Shown: one piece after another, positions 1-14,100 of the stretch
How positions within the stretch are numbered: position 1 is the first letter of the stretch
Layout of the letters: each line of letters begins with the position of its first letter
Assembly (NCBI GenBank): GCA_008973525.1
Contig: WACJ01000047.1
Span: 310,001-374,000 of the forward strand
Direction of reading: 5' to 3'
DNA from: Stenopsyche tienmushanensis
Taxonomy: Eukaryota; Arthropoda; Insecta; Trichoptera; Stenopsychidae
DNA length: 64,000 nucleotides
Notes under the pieces: generated by a model
Databases searched by the model: none
What the model was told of the DNA's origin: nothing
What the model saw: only the letters and a program-made list of their open reading frames with translations
Made by a program: the position numbers and the translations under genes

Positions 1-3000
1 CACTTGCGCTCTGAACTCTCGCTAGATTTTGTAACTTAAAACTAAAAAAAACTAGCTAAGATCGTGCTGATCTTAGAAGGCCCCGAGTACGCATTTATCC
101 CCGAATAAAAGAAGGCGGAGTGGTCACAAGATCGGTGTGTCCAACTGGTCCGTTTTTCAGAGCGCTGACATGACGAAAGAACGCCTCGCAATCGGACGCC
201 ATACCCGAACATATCTATGGAACGATTACGACCTTTCATTACAAAACGAAGTTGTCCGAAGAAGACTGGTCGGGTGGATTATTTAAACTTTACAATCGGG
301 CGCCTGCTTTGCCATCCCATCGTTACGGCCCTGCTTGCAATTGAGTATTTGAAAATATTTCATTAAAACAACGATTGTGGGATATATTTAAATATTGCTA
401 TGGTCATAACAATATTTTTGAAATATAAAAATGATTCACAATTCAAAATGAATTGAAAGAATCGTTTGGTCTAAAACTTATGGCTAATAGGTCTCTAATA
501 GCAATTGATATATTTTATCTTGTCTGACAAAAAAAATATTTTTGGGAATAAGATACATTTTGCAAAGTATTAAATATTAAATCGAAATTAGAAACAATGT
601 GAATTATTCATATATGTATGTAATTTACTTTGTTGATATGAAATTTTGTTAATAGTTTTGAATAGGCAAATATTCAAACAATTTTCAATTAAAGTATTCC
701 ATAAGTTCAACACCCTAAGTTTAGTAGTGTACTACCATTATTTGCACTTTAATTTTGGCGATGAATTGATTAATACATTAAATGTTTATTCAATGAATAC
801 GGGTAATTTCCTAACTAGTCTTTAAAAATGCAGCAATCAATAAGTAGTAGTTTGAAATAAAACAACTAAACATAACATAAATAAATTATGAAAATAGTTG
901 AGAAAGTAAAATGTAAAACTGATTTGAAAAATCCTTATAAATGGTTTAGAGACATCTACTCTTTACTATACAGAAGAATTATTATATTTTTCAAAACACG
1001 GTGCGAAGGATGTAATTGTTTTTGTTTTAATGTTACATATATGGAATTTTCAAGAAAATAAAAATGGTCATTTTATCAATATATAATTGATATTCAAACA
1101 AAAATTCATAAACAGAAGTACAACACAAATTTACACAATAAAAATTTAATTCAAACGTTCAAACAATATTGAACTCAAACTCTGAATTAAATTTTACATG
1201 CATGGTTTTCATACAAACATATATGGGGGGGCGGGGTTTGGGGGGGTTCTGTAACGACTGAGATATGTTGTATTTAAGGAGTAAATTTGATTAAACACGC
1301 AATAAAATTTCCTTACAGACACAAAAAAAAGAAAAATCTTTTAAAAAAACACAGGTCCACAATGCCAGTAAAATTATATTATTATCATACTAAACAACAC
1401 ACATCGACTCCAAAAAATGTATCGGACAAAATCATGATCAAAAATTTAAAAACACAACATTCTTCAAAATGTATCAAGCTAACATCGTTCATATCAAAAG
1501 TGCAGGAAAAATTTAATTTTATATATAGATTTGTAAAAGTGAAATAGTAATGAAGTATTTAAAATATTTTTTTGTATATATAAGTCTCTTTAAAAACTAA
1601 ATAGCAAGTTGCATTTCAACGAATAACATGATTTTTACTTAGTAAATCTTTCCGTAGACAGCACAATATATTGATTTGCTAAAAATCAACGATTAAACTT
1701 TATCCAGTTGATATTTAAAAATGATAATTGCTATCGTTGTTATGTTTTAATATACAATCGATGCATATTACTTCAACATGGTTAACAGAGTATTTTAAAA
1801 ATGTGATTGCCGATCACATTTATCGTATATTTGAACCCATGATTTATGAGTCCAATTTATAAGCTATTGCTCTTATCTACATATCGATATTCTTCTTGCA
1901 AAAAATAAGGATCACAATATATTAATATCATCAACCGAATGGCAGCTGTTAAAACCATGTGCAATAAAGGAAAAGCAAAATCTTCAACATTTCACGTATT
2001 CAATGAAATTGAGCAGACTCACTGAATAACATTTAAATTATAACATCAAACATACACATAATTTCATTTAAAGTACTAGCTCTTTGTGTAAAGATTTTAT
2101 ACACATATTTTGATAAATTAAAAAAAATACTGTACTTCAACATTTCTATAAAACGATAACATATTTAGCTTTTTACAAATATTGATTGGTGAAATGTTGT
2201 AGAACAATATATGTGTGTGTATGATGGGACAGTTGAGTTTACATATATATATAAGTAGAAATGCAATTTCAGTATGTTGGTACATAGCAGCAGCTGGTTT
2301 GCAAACATTCACATATCTCGACACATTAATATGCACTTCTAGAAGCACTCAAAACTTACCCTATTAAGGACCATTGCCCAACGCTGTCCCAGGTTGGAAA
2401 GCGTTTATAATTTATTTATAGCCACAATTTTTTCTAACATTTTTAAAAATAAGAATATAAACCTAATCATATCATTTCTCACAAAGAACATAAAACTTTT
2501 ACTTAATCGATATTGAAAAGTGCAAATGAATGATGAATATTGTCATAAGTTGCATTTGGGAAATCTTTTTAGAAACTGTGTTAATACAAAAAATGTGTAA
2601 TTTATACGGAAATAGAAAGAGACAGGAGCTTTTATCATGCATAGTTAATTAAGAAGAGATACAATCAACTATTTAAATAAATTTATTTGTCGATACAAAA
2701 GAAGAAACTACATAATAGAGCTTGGATGTATTTTAACACAACGTTCCATTTGATGAAAAAATAATTTTAGCTAATAGGCCTTGTGGTTATTAAAATACAA
2801 TATGGAATACAAAAAATACGCCAACTGTGTATAGATAAATATTGAAAACTGCTATCTAAAATGGGGTATAATAATTTAATTTCAACCTTATAACAATATG
2901 GATTAATTTTGGTGTAAATGGATAAGGAACAATTCAATATACGTCTACTTTTTATAGAAAAAAAATCGTAAATGATGAACTATCCGCACAAAGGCAGGGT

Positions 3001-3287
3001 CTTTCAGAGAAATATATAATATTATAGACGCTCGCTTTGTTTTGCTTTGTTTTCCCCTATATTTTTATCTAACGCATTGAGTTGCCAAGTTGAGGCCTTT
3101 AATATTACAAGGCCAAGAGCAGCAGCTCCTCCTCTGATAGGCCCTGCGCATATTGTTCAAAATAAATGCACCCAACCCATGTATAAGACGTAGTAACAAG
3201 AATTCCAGCAAAATATTCAAATCAAATAAATATTACAAAAGCATTTAAATCCTTTTTAAGAAATATTAAAATTATTGCTTTTCAAAC
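1..3287 (-). other. Tomosyn intron downstream of E17 (left part), no gene seen
   Basis: AT-rich, with no exon matching the expected tomosyn C-terminus on the minus strand. It holds a short perfect hairpin (CTAAGATC / GATCTTAG) near 55-75, a G-rich tract at 1225-1246, and several AT-rich open frames without codon or motif support. The intron continues past the left edge. Confidence 0.6.
1225..1246 (+). other. G-rich tract, putative G-quadruplex
   Basis: Seven G, one C, four G, three T, seven G in an otherwise AT-rich intron. Splitting the runs gives four tracts of three or more G with short loops, which satisfies the usual quadruplex pattern. The G strand is the template strand of Tomosyn, so the transcript carries the C-rich complement. 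Confidence 0.6.
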
Positions 3288-3291
3288 TTAA

Positions 3292-4449
3292 GAGGGGAAA
3301 CCAGTTTAGGCAGTTCGAAAAATCCAATTTTTTCCGATGTTAAGAGAACTATAGTGAACGCAAATCGGTGCTGGAGCATGCAACACATAGTACGGAGTGA
3401 CCGCATAATAGACCCTTGTTCACTACTTTATACCCCTGTATTACGGTAATAAAAAAAGAAATGAAAGAAGAGGGAGATGTTTAAATTCATTCTTATTTGT
3501 AAATTCTTAGAATAGAGGTCTTAACTAGAAGATACTAGAAGCATTGGTATCGTTTCGACAGAGCGTCGGTTATCATCAGTTTAGTTTTGGCCTTCCTAGT
3601 ATGTGTTGAAAGTTAGAAGTCCAAATACATTCTTATTCGAAAGGAAAACAGGATACCAAAGACCGATGTAGAAAACCACGTAACAGATCCTTCCACGAAA
3701 ATCGATACATTAAGAGTCAATCAAGTTTTAATGAAGATGCAAGTGCCAACAAAAAAGCTAAAACGCTTGGAACGGAACCTGAAGCGCACTTTTATCCATT
3801 GCACCTTCAGAAATAAATTCTTCCAATATATATAAGATTTGTTGAAAGATGAATTACTGAAGAGATGTTTAGGTGGTCACACGTAGAATGCAAATGAATG
3901 TTTTAACTTTGGCGATTAGTTCCAAATCAACTACATTCTGGCCTAAAAGTAATTAAGGTTGCAGTATTTATGGTTTTTGCCTTATTGAATGAAGGGAATT
4001 CAGCATTTGTAATGATTATGAACGAGCTGAAAGTAGTTGTTGGCTTGCTTTAATTATGCACGGCAAATGGATGAGCAGCGCGTCAACTGACAGAATAAAC
4101 GCAGCGCAGCGGAGACCAAAGAAGCTCGGAAAGCTCAAAAAAAAAGGAGATGCAAGCTCAAAATTATGCATATGAAGAAGACGAAGAGTTGCTATACTGT
4201 GCTGGAATAGCTGATTAGACGATATGTAATTTATATAATTTATTACTGCCTTAAATTTCTCATTTTCGGTCATTTTATTTTCAAACGTGTTTTTCTCGAA
4301 ACAACTTTTTTTCAACTGCCGGGAACTCTAACTCAAAAAGTTGTAAACCAATTATTTAAAATATTAATAAGATATTCTCTAAGTTTAAACAAATTCTTAT
4401 TATTCTTTCCCTGTTAAAAAAAATCTGGTTCCTAGACTGGTTTCCCCCC
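3292..4449 (+). mobile_element. Decayed Kolobok-like DNA transposon with TTAA target duplication
   Basis: The left end at 3292 reads GAGGGGAAACCAGTTTAGG. The right end, read inward from 4449, is GGGGGGAAACCAGTCTAGG, matching 17 of 19 bases. Each end abuts TTAA (3288-3291 and 4450-4453). Inside, on the plus strand, is a frame-shifted coding relic whose end resembles the C-termini of the Mutator-like/Kolobok transposases common in arthropods: a basic ETKEARKAQKKRR run, then, in another frame, EEDELLYCAGIAD and a stop at 4218. The element is 1158 bp and so strongly shortened. The superfamily call rests on the TTAA site and recalled terminal and C-terminal motifs. Confidence 0.72.
3640..4218 (+). 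pseudogene. Transposase relic inside the Kolobok-like element
   Basis: The reading frame is broken by stops and shifts. Early part: basic Lys/Arg-rich sequence with an ENRYIKSQSSFNEDASANKK-like frame. Late part: AAETKEARKAQKKRR, then a frame change to YEEDEELLYCAGIAD and TAG at 4216-4218. This is the tail pattern of Mutator-like transposase-domain proteins. The catalytic region is largely missing. No functional product is expected. Confidence 0.6.
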
Positions 4450-4453
4450 TTAA

Positions 4454-5005
4454 GCGATTATCAATAACAGGTTTTTGATAATCAACAAAGAAATATCCAT
4501 TCAACGAATAGGAAAGATTAAACGTTACAAAGATAAATGATATTTTATTTACATAAGACATTTTCAACACATTCGTTATATAACTGTAGTTCATAAATTG
4601 AAAACAATTGCGTTTTAGTAAATAATGTGTAAAATTTGATCTATAAGAAGTCAATATTGACGTTTTAGATCAACCGAATAATTTATCTTTGAGTCCATTT
4701 CTTCACGAATTACGATACCGAACACATCAAAAGTTAAAAAATTTCATGTCATCAAAAGTACATTGTGTTAAAATGTTTAAAAAAATCATTTTTTAACGCT
4801 TATTATATATATGTAAATATTTTTATAGACGCGGCTTAATTACAACTCTTAATTTAGATTTAAAAAAAGCGAAGAAAATAGTCCATTTGTGAAATGGATG
4901 CGTTTTAAGTGTTCATAAAATAGATATGATTAAATTCATTGGATTTTTTAATATACATAAAAAAAAACTAATAACTGAAACGAATATAATCTGATCGAAA
5001 ATTAC
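4454..5005 (-). other. Intron flank just downstream of exon E17
   Basis: AT-rich sequence between the Kolobok-like element and the E17 donor. I see no exon, repeat or RNA gene in it. Confidence 0.5.
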
Positions 5006-5115
5006 CTCTTTGTTTTCATCCCTCCACGGCTCGTATGCATAAGGAATAAGAGCACCATTACAGTCTAAAAATGACATTGAAAGAATTGACCCTTTCAACC
5101 TAAATATGGGTCCAC
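5006..5115 (-). CDS. Tomosyn: Tomosyn exon E17 (last exon visible)
   Basis: 110 nt. Acceptor ATTACAG|GT, donor AAAGAG|GTAATT. It reads GPIFRLKGSILSMSFLDCNG then ALIPYAYEPWRDENKE, matching LRLKGAIL-MAFLD--G-LIP-AYEPWR of tomosyn. It ends in phase 0. The following exons (second-propeller end, R-SNARE) are not seen between 1 and 5005. Confidence 0.95.
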
Positions 5116-8100
5116 CTGTAATAAAAATATGATTAGAATCGAACATTTTATCGTGATGGAAAAATATTTTCTAAAGACTATTTTTCACCTAATATTGAAA
5201 CTATTACAGGTTGAGAATGTCTCGTGTCAGATTCCGGGAGAGTTATCATTACGGTAAGAACAGAGCCGAGACTAGTTCCCACCCAAAGTGTCGGAAGTAA
5301 TGCCGATGGATCTGAAATATAGAAATTCAACAATTTGTAAGTCGCTTGAAATTGTTTATCTATTTTTTTATAGTTTCAAAAAAGGTACCTGATTTCTTTG
5401 TGTAACTATCTGCAAAAGCGAGGCATTGTATGGCCTCAGTTGATATGTTTTCAAGACTTGACATACTGCTAGATCGTGATCTTGAAAATGAATTGTCCAG
5501 TTTATCTACGCGGCCAGTATTTTGAAAAAAAATAACATTGATAATATTATTTATTTGCTTTGAAATGTGATTCAGCAGGATTTAACTAGCATACATCAAT
5601 ATTTAACATCTAACCAACATCGAATATATATTGACGGTACGTAATATAATTTGGTTTAAAACAAGCACGAAATTTCTAGCTTTAAGATTCATTTTTCTAA
5701 GATTGAGATTCAAAACAAGATCTCTGAGAAAAATAAACCAAATTATATTGCATGCAACATAATATATCATAAGAGTTTATTGTGTGTGTTATAATTAATG
5801 TGCAGTTTTGCATGTAAAAAAAATCCATCTTCAAGCATATCGCATTAACATTTAAATAAGAAATAATTTAAATCGGTTTAAAAATCTGCACAAATCTATT
5901 GAAATTAGAAAAAAATTGTTTAAAACGAAACGTTTCACCAAACTATTAAAATATGTATTTATTTAACTAAATTGTAGTTTTGGAACATAGCATAAGTTTT
6001 GCAATTCTAAATTGGATGGATTAGTTTTAGCAGAGTGTTTCATAGAGAATAAAATATGGTGAAACCTCGACTATTTATACATCCTTACAAACATAATACT
6101 GTGGATAATTTGTTAATGCTATTTTATTAAAATTGGTCTAAATAGATTATTTTACTTGAAAATCAAAACTGCATAAAAACCCATATTAACTAAATTTACA
6201 AACAACATTTAACTATTATCTAGATTTATACATAACATGAGAAAAATCTTCATGACATGAATATAGAATAAAATAATAAATAAATTGATTGATTGATAAA
6301 TTTTCAACCATCGGCACAAGTATTTATAATTGAGGTTTCACGGCTTTTAATCTAAAATGACTAAGAAAATATTAAGGTGATTTTAAGATATCTCAAAATT
6401 AAAAAAATGGGTTAACTCGTGATTTTAAGGGGGTAAAAATAGTGTTTGATATAAAATTTATCGTGTTATTTGAAATTGTGCATTTTTTTGTATGTATTTT
6501 GAATCATATAAAAATACATAGACATTTATGTTAAAAACACATATTAATATAATTAAAAAAAAAGATATTTCATGTTCACATATAATAAACATTTAATTCC
6601 GACAGAATGTTTATTAGCATGAGCTTTTTCTTTAATGTATGGATTATAAATCAATATGCAAATGCAAGCGGGGAAAAGCAGTAAGAGATATTGCAGCGGT
6701 ACACCACATTAATTAAAAAAAATGCTCCCGTCTATTTATAACTGGATAAACAAACAATACATGGGAATAAATAAACAATTTTGGCATAAACAAGCTTAAA
6801 TGAAAAAAGGTTAATAAGTTCAAACGGCATTCATTTTCTAAATTACACCAATCATTCATTATAAACATTTTTGTACACATGGATGGAAAGGATTTCAAAA
6901 TTTTTATGGAAGATTTTTAATAGATTCATTGAAAGATGAACAACGGTAGGTAGATTTGTCTAAGTACTTTCTTAAGGGATTATTTAGATAAACGGGATAT
7001 GAATCATATTACTGTTTTACTTACCTCGATAAGGTGGTTGAGAAAATATATTGCACGATTAAATAATTATCATTATCATAAGACTTATTGAATCTTACGT
7101 ATACGAAATGAAAGATACGCATACACCTTTTTAACAACAGTATGTATAATAAAATAAGTTCAAATTACTACCATCTTGTGATATAAGAATCGATATTTTA
7201 TAAAATGTACAAAAATGTAGTCATTTTCTTATATTTGAAATCCCTATTTAGTAAAAGAAACATGCATACAATCGAGAACTATTTCAATTATATATTTTAA
7301 TATACATTTCTATGTATTAAAAAAAAAGACGATAGTCGAAAGCTGCATTTTGATATGTACACTCGTGTAAATATAAATATTTCATTGTTGTTTTTATATC
7401 AAATTTAAATTTATCGATGAAACCAAAACATAAGCTCATGCTGTTACAAAGCTTATTGTTGTAATTAATATCGTTTATTCAGTACAAATGCTAATTTAAA
7501 TTACATAAAACCATTTTAAGGTTTTCGGAAGCCTTTTTTTCAGAAACTGAAAAAATACACGATGGAAATCGTGTGAAGCTTTTTATTATCTGTATAGAAG
7601 ACTTTATAAAATATATCAAAGGCGAATAAAGAGAAAAATTTAATGGCATTGGAATTTATATATTAAAACAGGGACTTTTATCAAGTCTCTCATGTAACAC
7701 AAAATAAAAATATCAGTCCATATTTATCACAGATTTAAATTAAATGCAGTTAACCGTATCAAAATTAATACTTATGCAAACTATTTATAAAAATCATGCA
7801 ACAAAAGCAATAATTTCATCTAAGTGCATTAAAAGAGTTAGTTATCTCAAAGAAATAAGAAAATGTGTAAGCACTTGGTAAATGCACACTCAATCGCAAC
7901 AAAGTTAAATGCGTTCATTAACTTTGTTCTTATGTATTGATAAAAAAAAAGTAAAACCTTAATAATAGAAATGAGTAAAAAGAAAAAATTGTTTAAAGAT
8001 TAAGAATATGTATATACATTTTATCATTAAGTATATGTTGGAATTTTATTTTGATTTTTTATATTGATTGCATAACTCTGTTACATTCTGCTAAATATTT

Positions 8101-11100
8101 AAATCGATTTCTTTTTAAGAAAGAAATTATAAAATCAAAAGTAATGTTTTATGTTCGTTAAAAAGATTACAAAGTCTTTGTGTTTTGAGGAAAAAATGTT
8201 TGAAGACGATGTAAGAAAGTGTTTTGAAATAGACACAGAATACAACAGATATTATGGATAGTACATCATATAATAGAGAGTTTTGAAACAGCACACACAT
8301 ACACATGGTCATAGTTACTCAGATCAGTTGAAGATATTCAGAAACCATCACAGATGGAGAACAGAATAATTTATATATAAAGTTTTGGATAGTACGTCAC
8401 CTTTTTAAGAGAACTACTTCATGCTATTCAAATGAGGCTTGTATAAAAATAGAAGGAACAGAAATCATGAAATTTTCAACACTGTGCGATAAAACTATGT
8501 AATAAGGGTGATTTGTATAAAATTTAAACAAAAAAATAAAAGTATAGTGAGCCACCAGAAAGAAAACTTTAGAATACATCATCATTTATAGATTAAAATA
8601 CTACATACAGTGTGTGAGAAGAACATTTACTACAATAGCGTGTGAGTCAAACACTCTACATTAAAGAGACAATTTATGTTCTATCAGCAGTATATTTTAT
8701 GCTTTTTATTTTGATTAAATATTAAATTATTATGTATAAAGAAAATTAATCTCTATCAAATCATTATGCATAAGATAATTCCTTACATACTATTGATGCA
8801 TTCTAATCAACGCAAAACCTCATTTTTATTCAAAAATAATATGCGAAAATATAATGATATTTTCATAGATTTCATAGAAAATAAGAAAAAAAATGTATAG
8901 AAATCATAATTTTTTATATCATTTTGAAAGACTTATCGATATTCTATCTTTCTTATGCACCGCGTATGTAAGAAATGCTTCATTTTAAAGGTACTCAAAA
9001 TAAAAATTGCTAATGGGTTCGTGTAAAAAATCATTTACTGCTATTCCTTTCATTTGGTGAAAATCATTATTCATCGCTTCGAATCAAGGAATAATATACT
9101 ACATGTTTGTGAAGAAAAAGTGGCACATCAAATCATATTGGGTTTCACTATAGGGTAAGTGTAAAATGCATAGTATAGCAATTTACCTAGTATATGATTC
9201 CGATCTGAAAATTTAACGAAAAATATAATAATCTATCGCAAATAATAAAAAAAGATAATTAAAAATGTAACATACAAAATATGACTAAGTTTTTGAACTT
9301 AAAAAAATTCGAAATTATAGAAGTAGCATAAATGAGTTCATAAATTTGGAAATTTATCAAAAAAATATATTTAAAACTGTTTTGAATGACCTTGAAATAT
9401 CAAATTAAAAACGTTATTATGAAGTCACTTCGAGCATTTCAATTGTAATTGTCTTCAAGCCAGACATGACTAAATATTATTCATTTTTAATGAATACCAA
9501 ATGTAACAATAGGTATTATGATTAAAAGTAATCTATTTACTTTATTTTACGGCATACTAACAATGGATATTATTCGTAGACCAATAAAACGTCTAGAATA
9601 ACATATTTTAATTATTACATCCTATTTTAGATTGAAATCCCCGAGCTTAGACCGAGCAAAATTAAGCAAAATGTTAATAATCAATAAAATTAAGACTAGT
9701 AATTATAATAATGATATGAATAAATATAAATTAGGGACTTTTAAACAAATACAATTGGTATTTTATTGAATAAATATTAATATCATCATAATAAAACATA
9801 TTATAATACTATTCATGATTTAAATTAATATTTTTGTTTCTCTTTGGAAGTAAAAAAAAAATGTTACCGACACTAATATTTCACTATTCGTTGACAGATT
9901 TCTCTACAGATATAAAGGGTATATAAATTTGAGTTTTAAGTTTGAAGAAAGTAAATAAATTTCCTATAAGAATCATATTAGAAATCGATCCTAAGACAAT
10001 TTTAAATTGAAAAGTAGCTCCCAAGACAAAAAAGGTTGGACGATCCTGAAGTAAAGGATATATACATATCCAGTGGCGGTCCTTCCATAGAATTGCGAAG
10101 TATTATCACCCTCATATAGTAAATAAATTTCAAATGAAATATAAATAACAAGTATTATTTATAGAAAGAAAAAAAAATGTATTTCGTTGGTTTGAGAACC
10201 ACTGGTTGAAAGTTGTAAAATGAAGATCACATATCTATACCTTTGATTATGTAGAATATAACCTGAAAATATCACGTATATACACTCATAGGTTAAAAAG
10301 ATATGTAAATTATTATAAAGGTCTTGATTTCTTGCGAAATTTGCCTAAAACGACAATATTTTGTTTCTTCTTGGGAAGTTTTACATTGCCATTTTATCCC
10401 AGCATTATTACATTCATATCGATTATATTCATAATGTGATGAAAGATGCGATTTTTATATACTATTCGTTATTACTTTGATATCTTGAATTGATATTATA
10501 ATCATATTTGTATTTCTAAGAACACAAGTCCATAAAAATTGAATTTATGACCTTTACAAATTATGATTATTAAATATGATTTATCCTAAAACGTTTCCGA
10601 GTTATAATTTTAGTCACCCCTGGCTTAGAACATTTATATAGTCCGAATGAAACATTTTTTTGTTGAAATATGTTCAGAAATAAGCTTCACAATGAAATTT
10701 TTAATGAATATAACATATAATAAGCAATCATATTACATTTAATGAAACAACTCTTTTTAAATGAGATTAAAAAAATCAACAAAAAAATGTACAAAATTGT
10801 TCAAAAATAGTTCAATATCAATAACGCGAATTGTATGATGTTAGGTGACTGTACTACCAAAACTGCAATATTGTCTGGTGACAAGCAGCGTGTGCTGTGC
10901 GGAGAGAGAGGGCTGGAGGCGCGTAGGAGGCGCCTCCTCGCTGTAGGAGGCGGTGGAGAGACACTTGTGCAGTTTGCGGGTACCTTGGGAGCGAGAGCGG
11001 CGCACAGCATCGGCGCGCTTGCTTTCCCCTCGCCCTGCAACTGATGCACTCACACTTCCACTTCCAGCACCGCTGCACACACCATTAATCTGCGCACGCC

Positions 11101-14100
11101 ATAAACAACCCATCTACTGCCATTTCCTTTCTATATTTTATTTATGTTAAAATGAATATATACAACGGTTCCCAATCATTACACCACAATAAAACTTGAA
11201 TACCGCTTTATATTTATATATATGTGTAAACACATTTAAAAATTCAGATTGAGACCCGTTATATACATCATATTTAATAAATTTAATCTAAAAATTGTTC
11301 ATTTAGCATATTATTGAAGTAAATAAATATTTATTTTTACTGTAATAAATGATGTAATAAATCCCCATTGATCATTTTTTACATATTCTGAGATATTCAA
11401 ATATAAAATGTCTCTATGATTGATTTCTTACGTGATGATGTTTGAAGTCATACAATCAATTTAGAATCTAAATATATTACTGACAAGATATAATCTTACA
11501 AATAGAGACATTTCAACGTTCAATGGCTATGGTTTTTTACACACTGTTTTAACGAGATAAAGTAAATAACGCACAATGAGGATTTACATTAAATGTAATT
11601 ATATTATTGTATAATGTCAACAATATATTTTTTAAGAGTAAAGAACTCGCATTATTTAATCTTCTTATATTTATATCACAAGACGTTATTATTTCATTTT
11701 CGACTTAACTAATATACTAGAGCCATAACACAGAGTAGAGATACCAGAGAACCAAACGAAATTCAGATTTAATCGTAATATTCTCAATCGATACGACAAT
11801 TAATTTGCAATACATACATACAAACAAGTATCATATACCTTTGATTTAACGTCAGATTCACATACAAATAATTTAAAAAATGCCATTATTATAACGTAAA
11901 TGTTGTTTTATCGAAAAACGAGAGAAGATATCAACACATGTGACCGAAATTCAATACATTTATTGCTTTTAGTCGAGCAAATATACGTGAAGTTTTTGCC
12001 TAAAATTATTTCGCATAAATTTAATTCGAATGTTTGCTATATAAACTGTAAGCCAATATTTTATAAATTCCCTGATATAATAACATTAATTTTTTTTTTA
12101 GAAAGAGAGCAATTTTTTTTGTAATAAGAGAGATTGTTAGTTAAATGGAAAAAATATTCAAGATTATAACAACCGAGATTATGATAATTGATGACATTTA
12201 AAATGTACCCATACACCTCTTTCCATACCTATACGTTTCGATTTCATCTTTCTTTTTGATTTCTTGCCTTCTCTGTTCTCAAGTGATCTACAGAAACAGC
12301 TTATAGAGCGTCCTAGGGGAAATAGATAAATTTGCAGACATGAATGAAATAATATAAGCTTTATAAATTGAATCATCAGCCATGGTGGAATAAATTGCTT
12401 AATTTAAAATTGAATGAGGGGATTTTAAAGAGGGATTTCCTATAAAAAGAATCTATTTATTTATTTATTTTTTATTTCGACTATAAACATCTCAGGATTT
12501 ATATGATCAATTAAAGCTGAGCTAGAAGCTGAGGAATTCAAACAAAAGCCATGAGGGTCTAGAAAGCATCTCGCTAATGTGTTTGGATCATTCGATTACA
12601 AATTTGACCATTTTTAGCAAATCTGCTTTCAGAATTTCACAACTTTTCAGTGTTAGTATTAGTATTATTCAATGGAGTAATACTTTTATTAAAATATTAT
12701 ATACTATAGTTTATTTCATTTCCGTATTAGCGACCTCCATTACGTATTAACTATATTTTTAGAATACTCCAAATATTAATTCGATTATTGATTCACGCAT
12801 TTTAAATAGAAACTAATCACTACTACATTTTTATAACAGCTATGAATTTATGTTTGAATATCTAACTATTATTTGAAAAATATAGTTAGAAATGAAGTTA
12901 GAAATTCTGAAAGAGTTAAAAATGTGAAATCGAATAACTGATTTTTTTAAATTATAAAATGACACAAAAATTATGATTGACAATGGTGTTCCCAACACTT
13001 GTGCCAATGGTAAAATAATGATCACACAACTATGGCATTTGTCAGCTAAACTATTCTTTCACTACGATCTTGAAGCACAACGTGGGGGTGTCCATTTTAT
13101 ACATAGATATTTAAAAAGCTGAACAAAACAATGGCAGCTCTAATATAGTTCACTCACATCTAAATGGTGTCAAAGGACTCTAACTTTGGACACACGTGAA
13201 TGAAATATTTAAATGTTTTATTTGATCAACATGATTTACCAAATAGGTCTGCAAAAATGTATTTAAGGCAGTTTTGGTCTTCATCCGATGACGAATCCTT
13301 GAAAATAAATTGAAACGATAGAAAAGAAAATTACTTGTGCAAATAAATTATGCTCTAACAGACATCAGGAATTCATTGAAATATATGAATAATGTTAAGA
13401 TTAATAAAATAAAAAATTACAATAACAAATTTAATATAATAACGTTATAATTATCTTGATGTCTGCTATATTTAAATGACGATTTTCATTAGATTAAGCC
13501 TTTTCTTTCTAAAATTAGTTTCTATTATCAATCTATGGTTAGTGAATTTTATTATTTTTGTCATTGTTAAAATATTAAATTCTATTCTAAACTTAAAATC
13601 TACTTACTTTACGTTAGCTAAAACCATATATAGTTTATCTCAAAGTGTTATGAACTGTGTTATGAAAGTATTTTTGATTTTAATATTATTTCCAATACAA
13701 AATACTTTTGTTAAGATCGTAATAGAAAAAAGTGTGAGAGATGTTAATAAATAAGTATTTATTATCTATGATTATGATTAAAAAAATCTTTAACTTTAAC
13801 AGAAACTATCTGATATGTAAATATAAGAGCTTTATAGCATTATGATTGAAGTCAAGGCACAAGATAAGCGTTAGCAAAAATGGCTATCATAGTTGTAAAA
13901 AGTCAGCTTGCTGATGTAATTGCATGATTTTAAGCATGATCACCGATATTTGTCAAGAGTGAAAATAAAATACCTGAATGAATCAGAAATATCGTTTGAA
14001 ACGTTAAAATTGTGGACAATAATATGAGATGTGTCTTTGCAGTGAATAGATATCTGTCTTATCTATACAAATCTATACAAAGAAAACATATTCGGTTTTT

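Noticed and set aside
1..330. Slightly GC-richer left edge with a 65-codon minus frame
   Set aside because: No match to the expected tomosyn C-terminal exons and no clear splice sites.
2345..2400. Exon-like patch with GTAAGT on the minus strand
   Set aside because: The short translated segment does not resemble tomosyn or another family I know, and no acceptor is convincing.
10801..11113. Four to five overlapping open frames on both strands in the GC-rich island
   Set aside because: All frames are open because GC-rich DNA has few stops; none shows a known motif.
12235..12295. Minus-strand possible small alternative exon (acceptor CTGTAG, basic REGKKSKRKMKSKR stretch, then GGTATGG)
   Set aside because: In the phase required by E14 it runs into a TGA; only another frame is open, so it cannot join E14 to E15.
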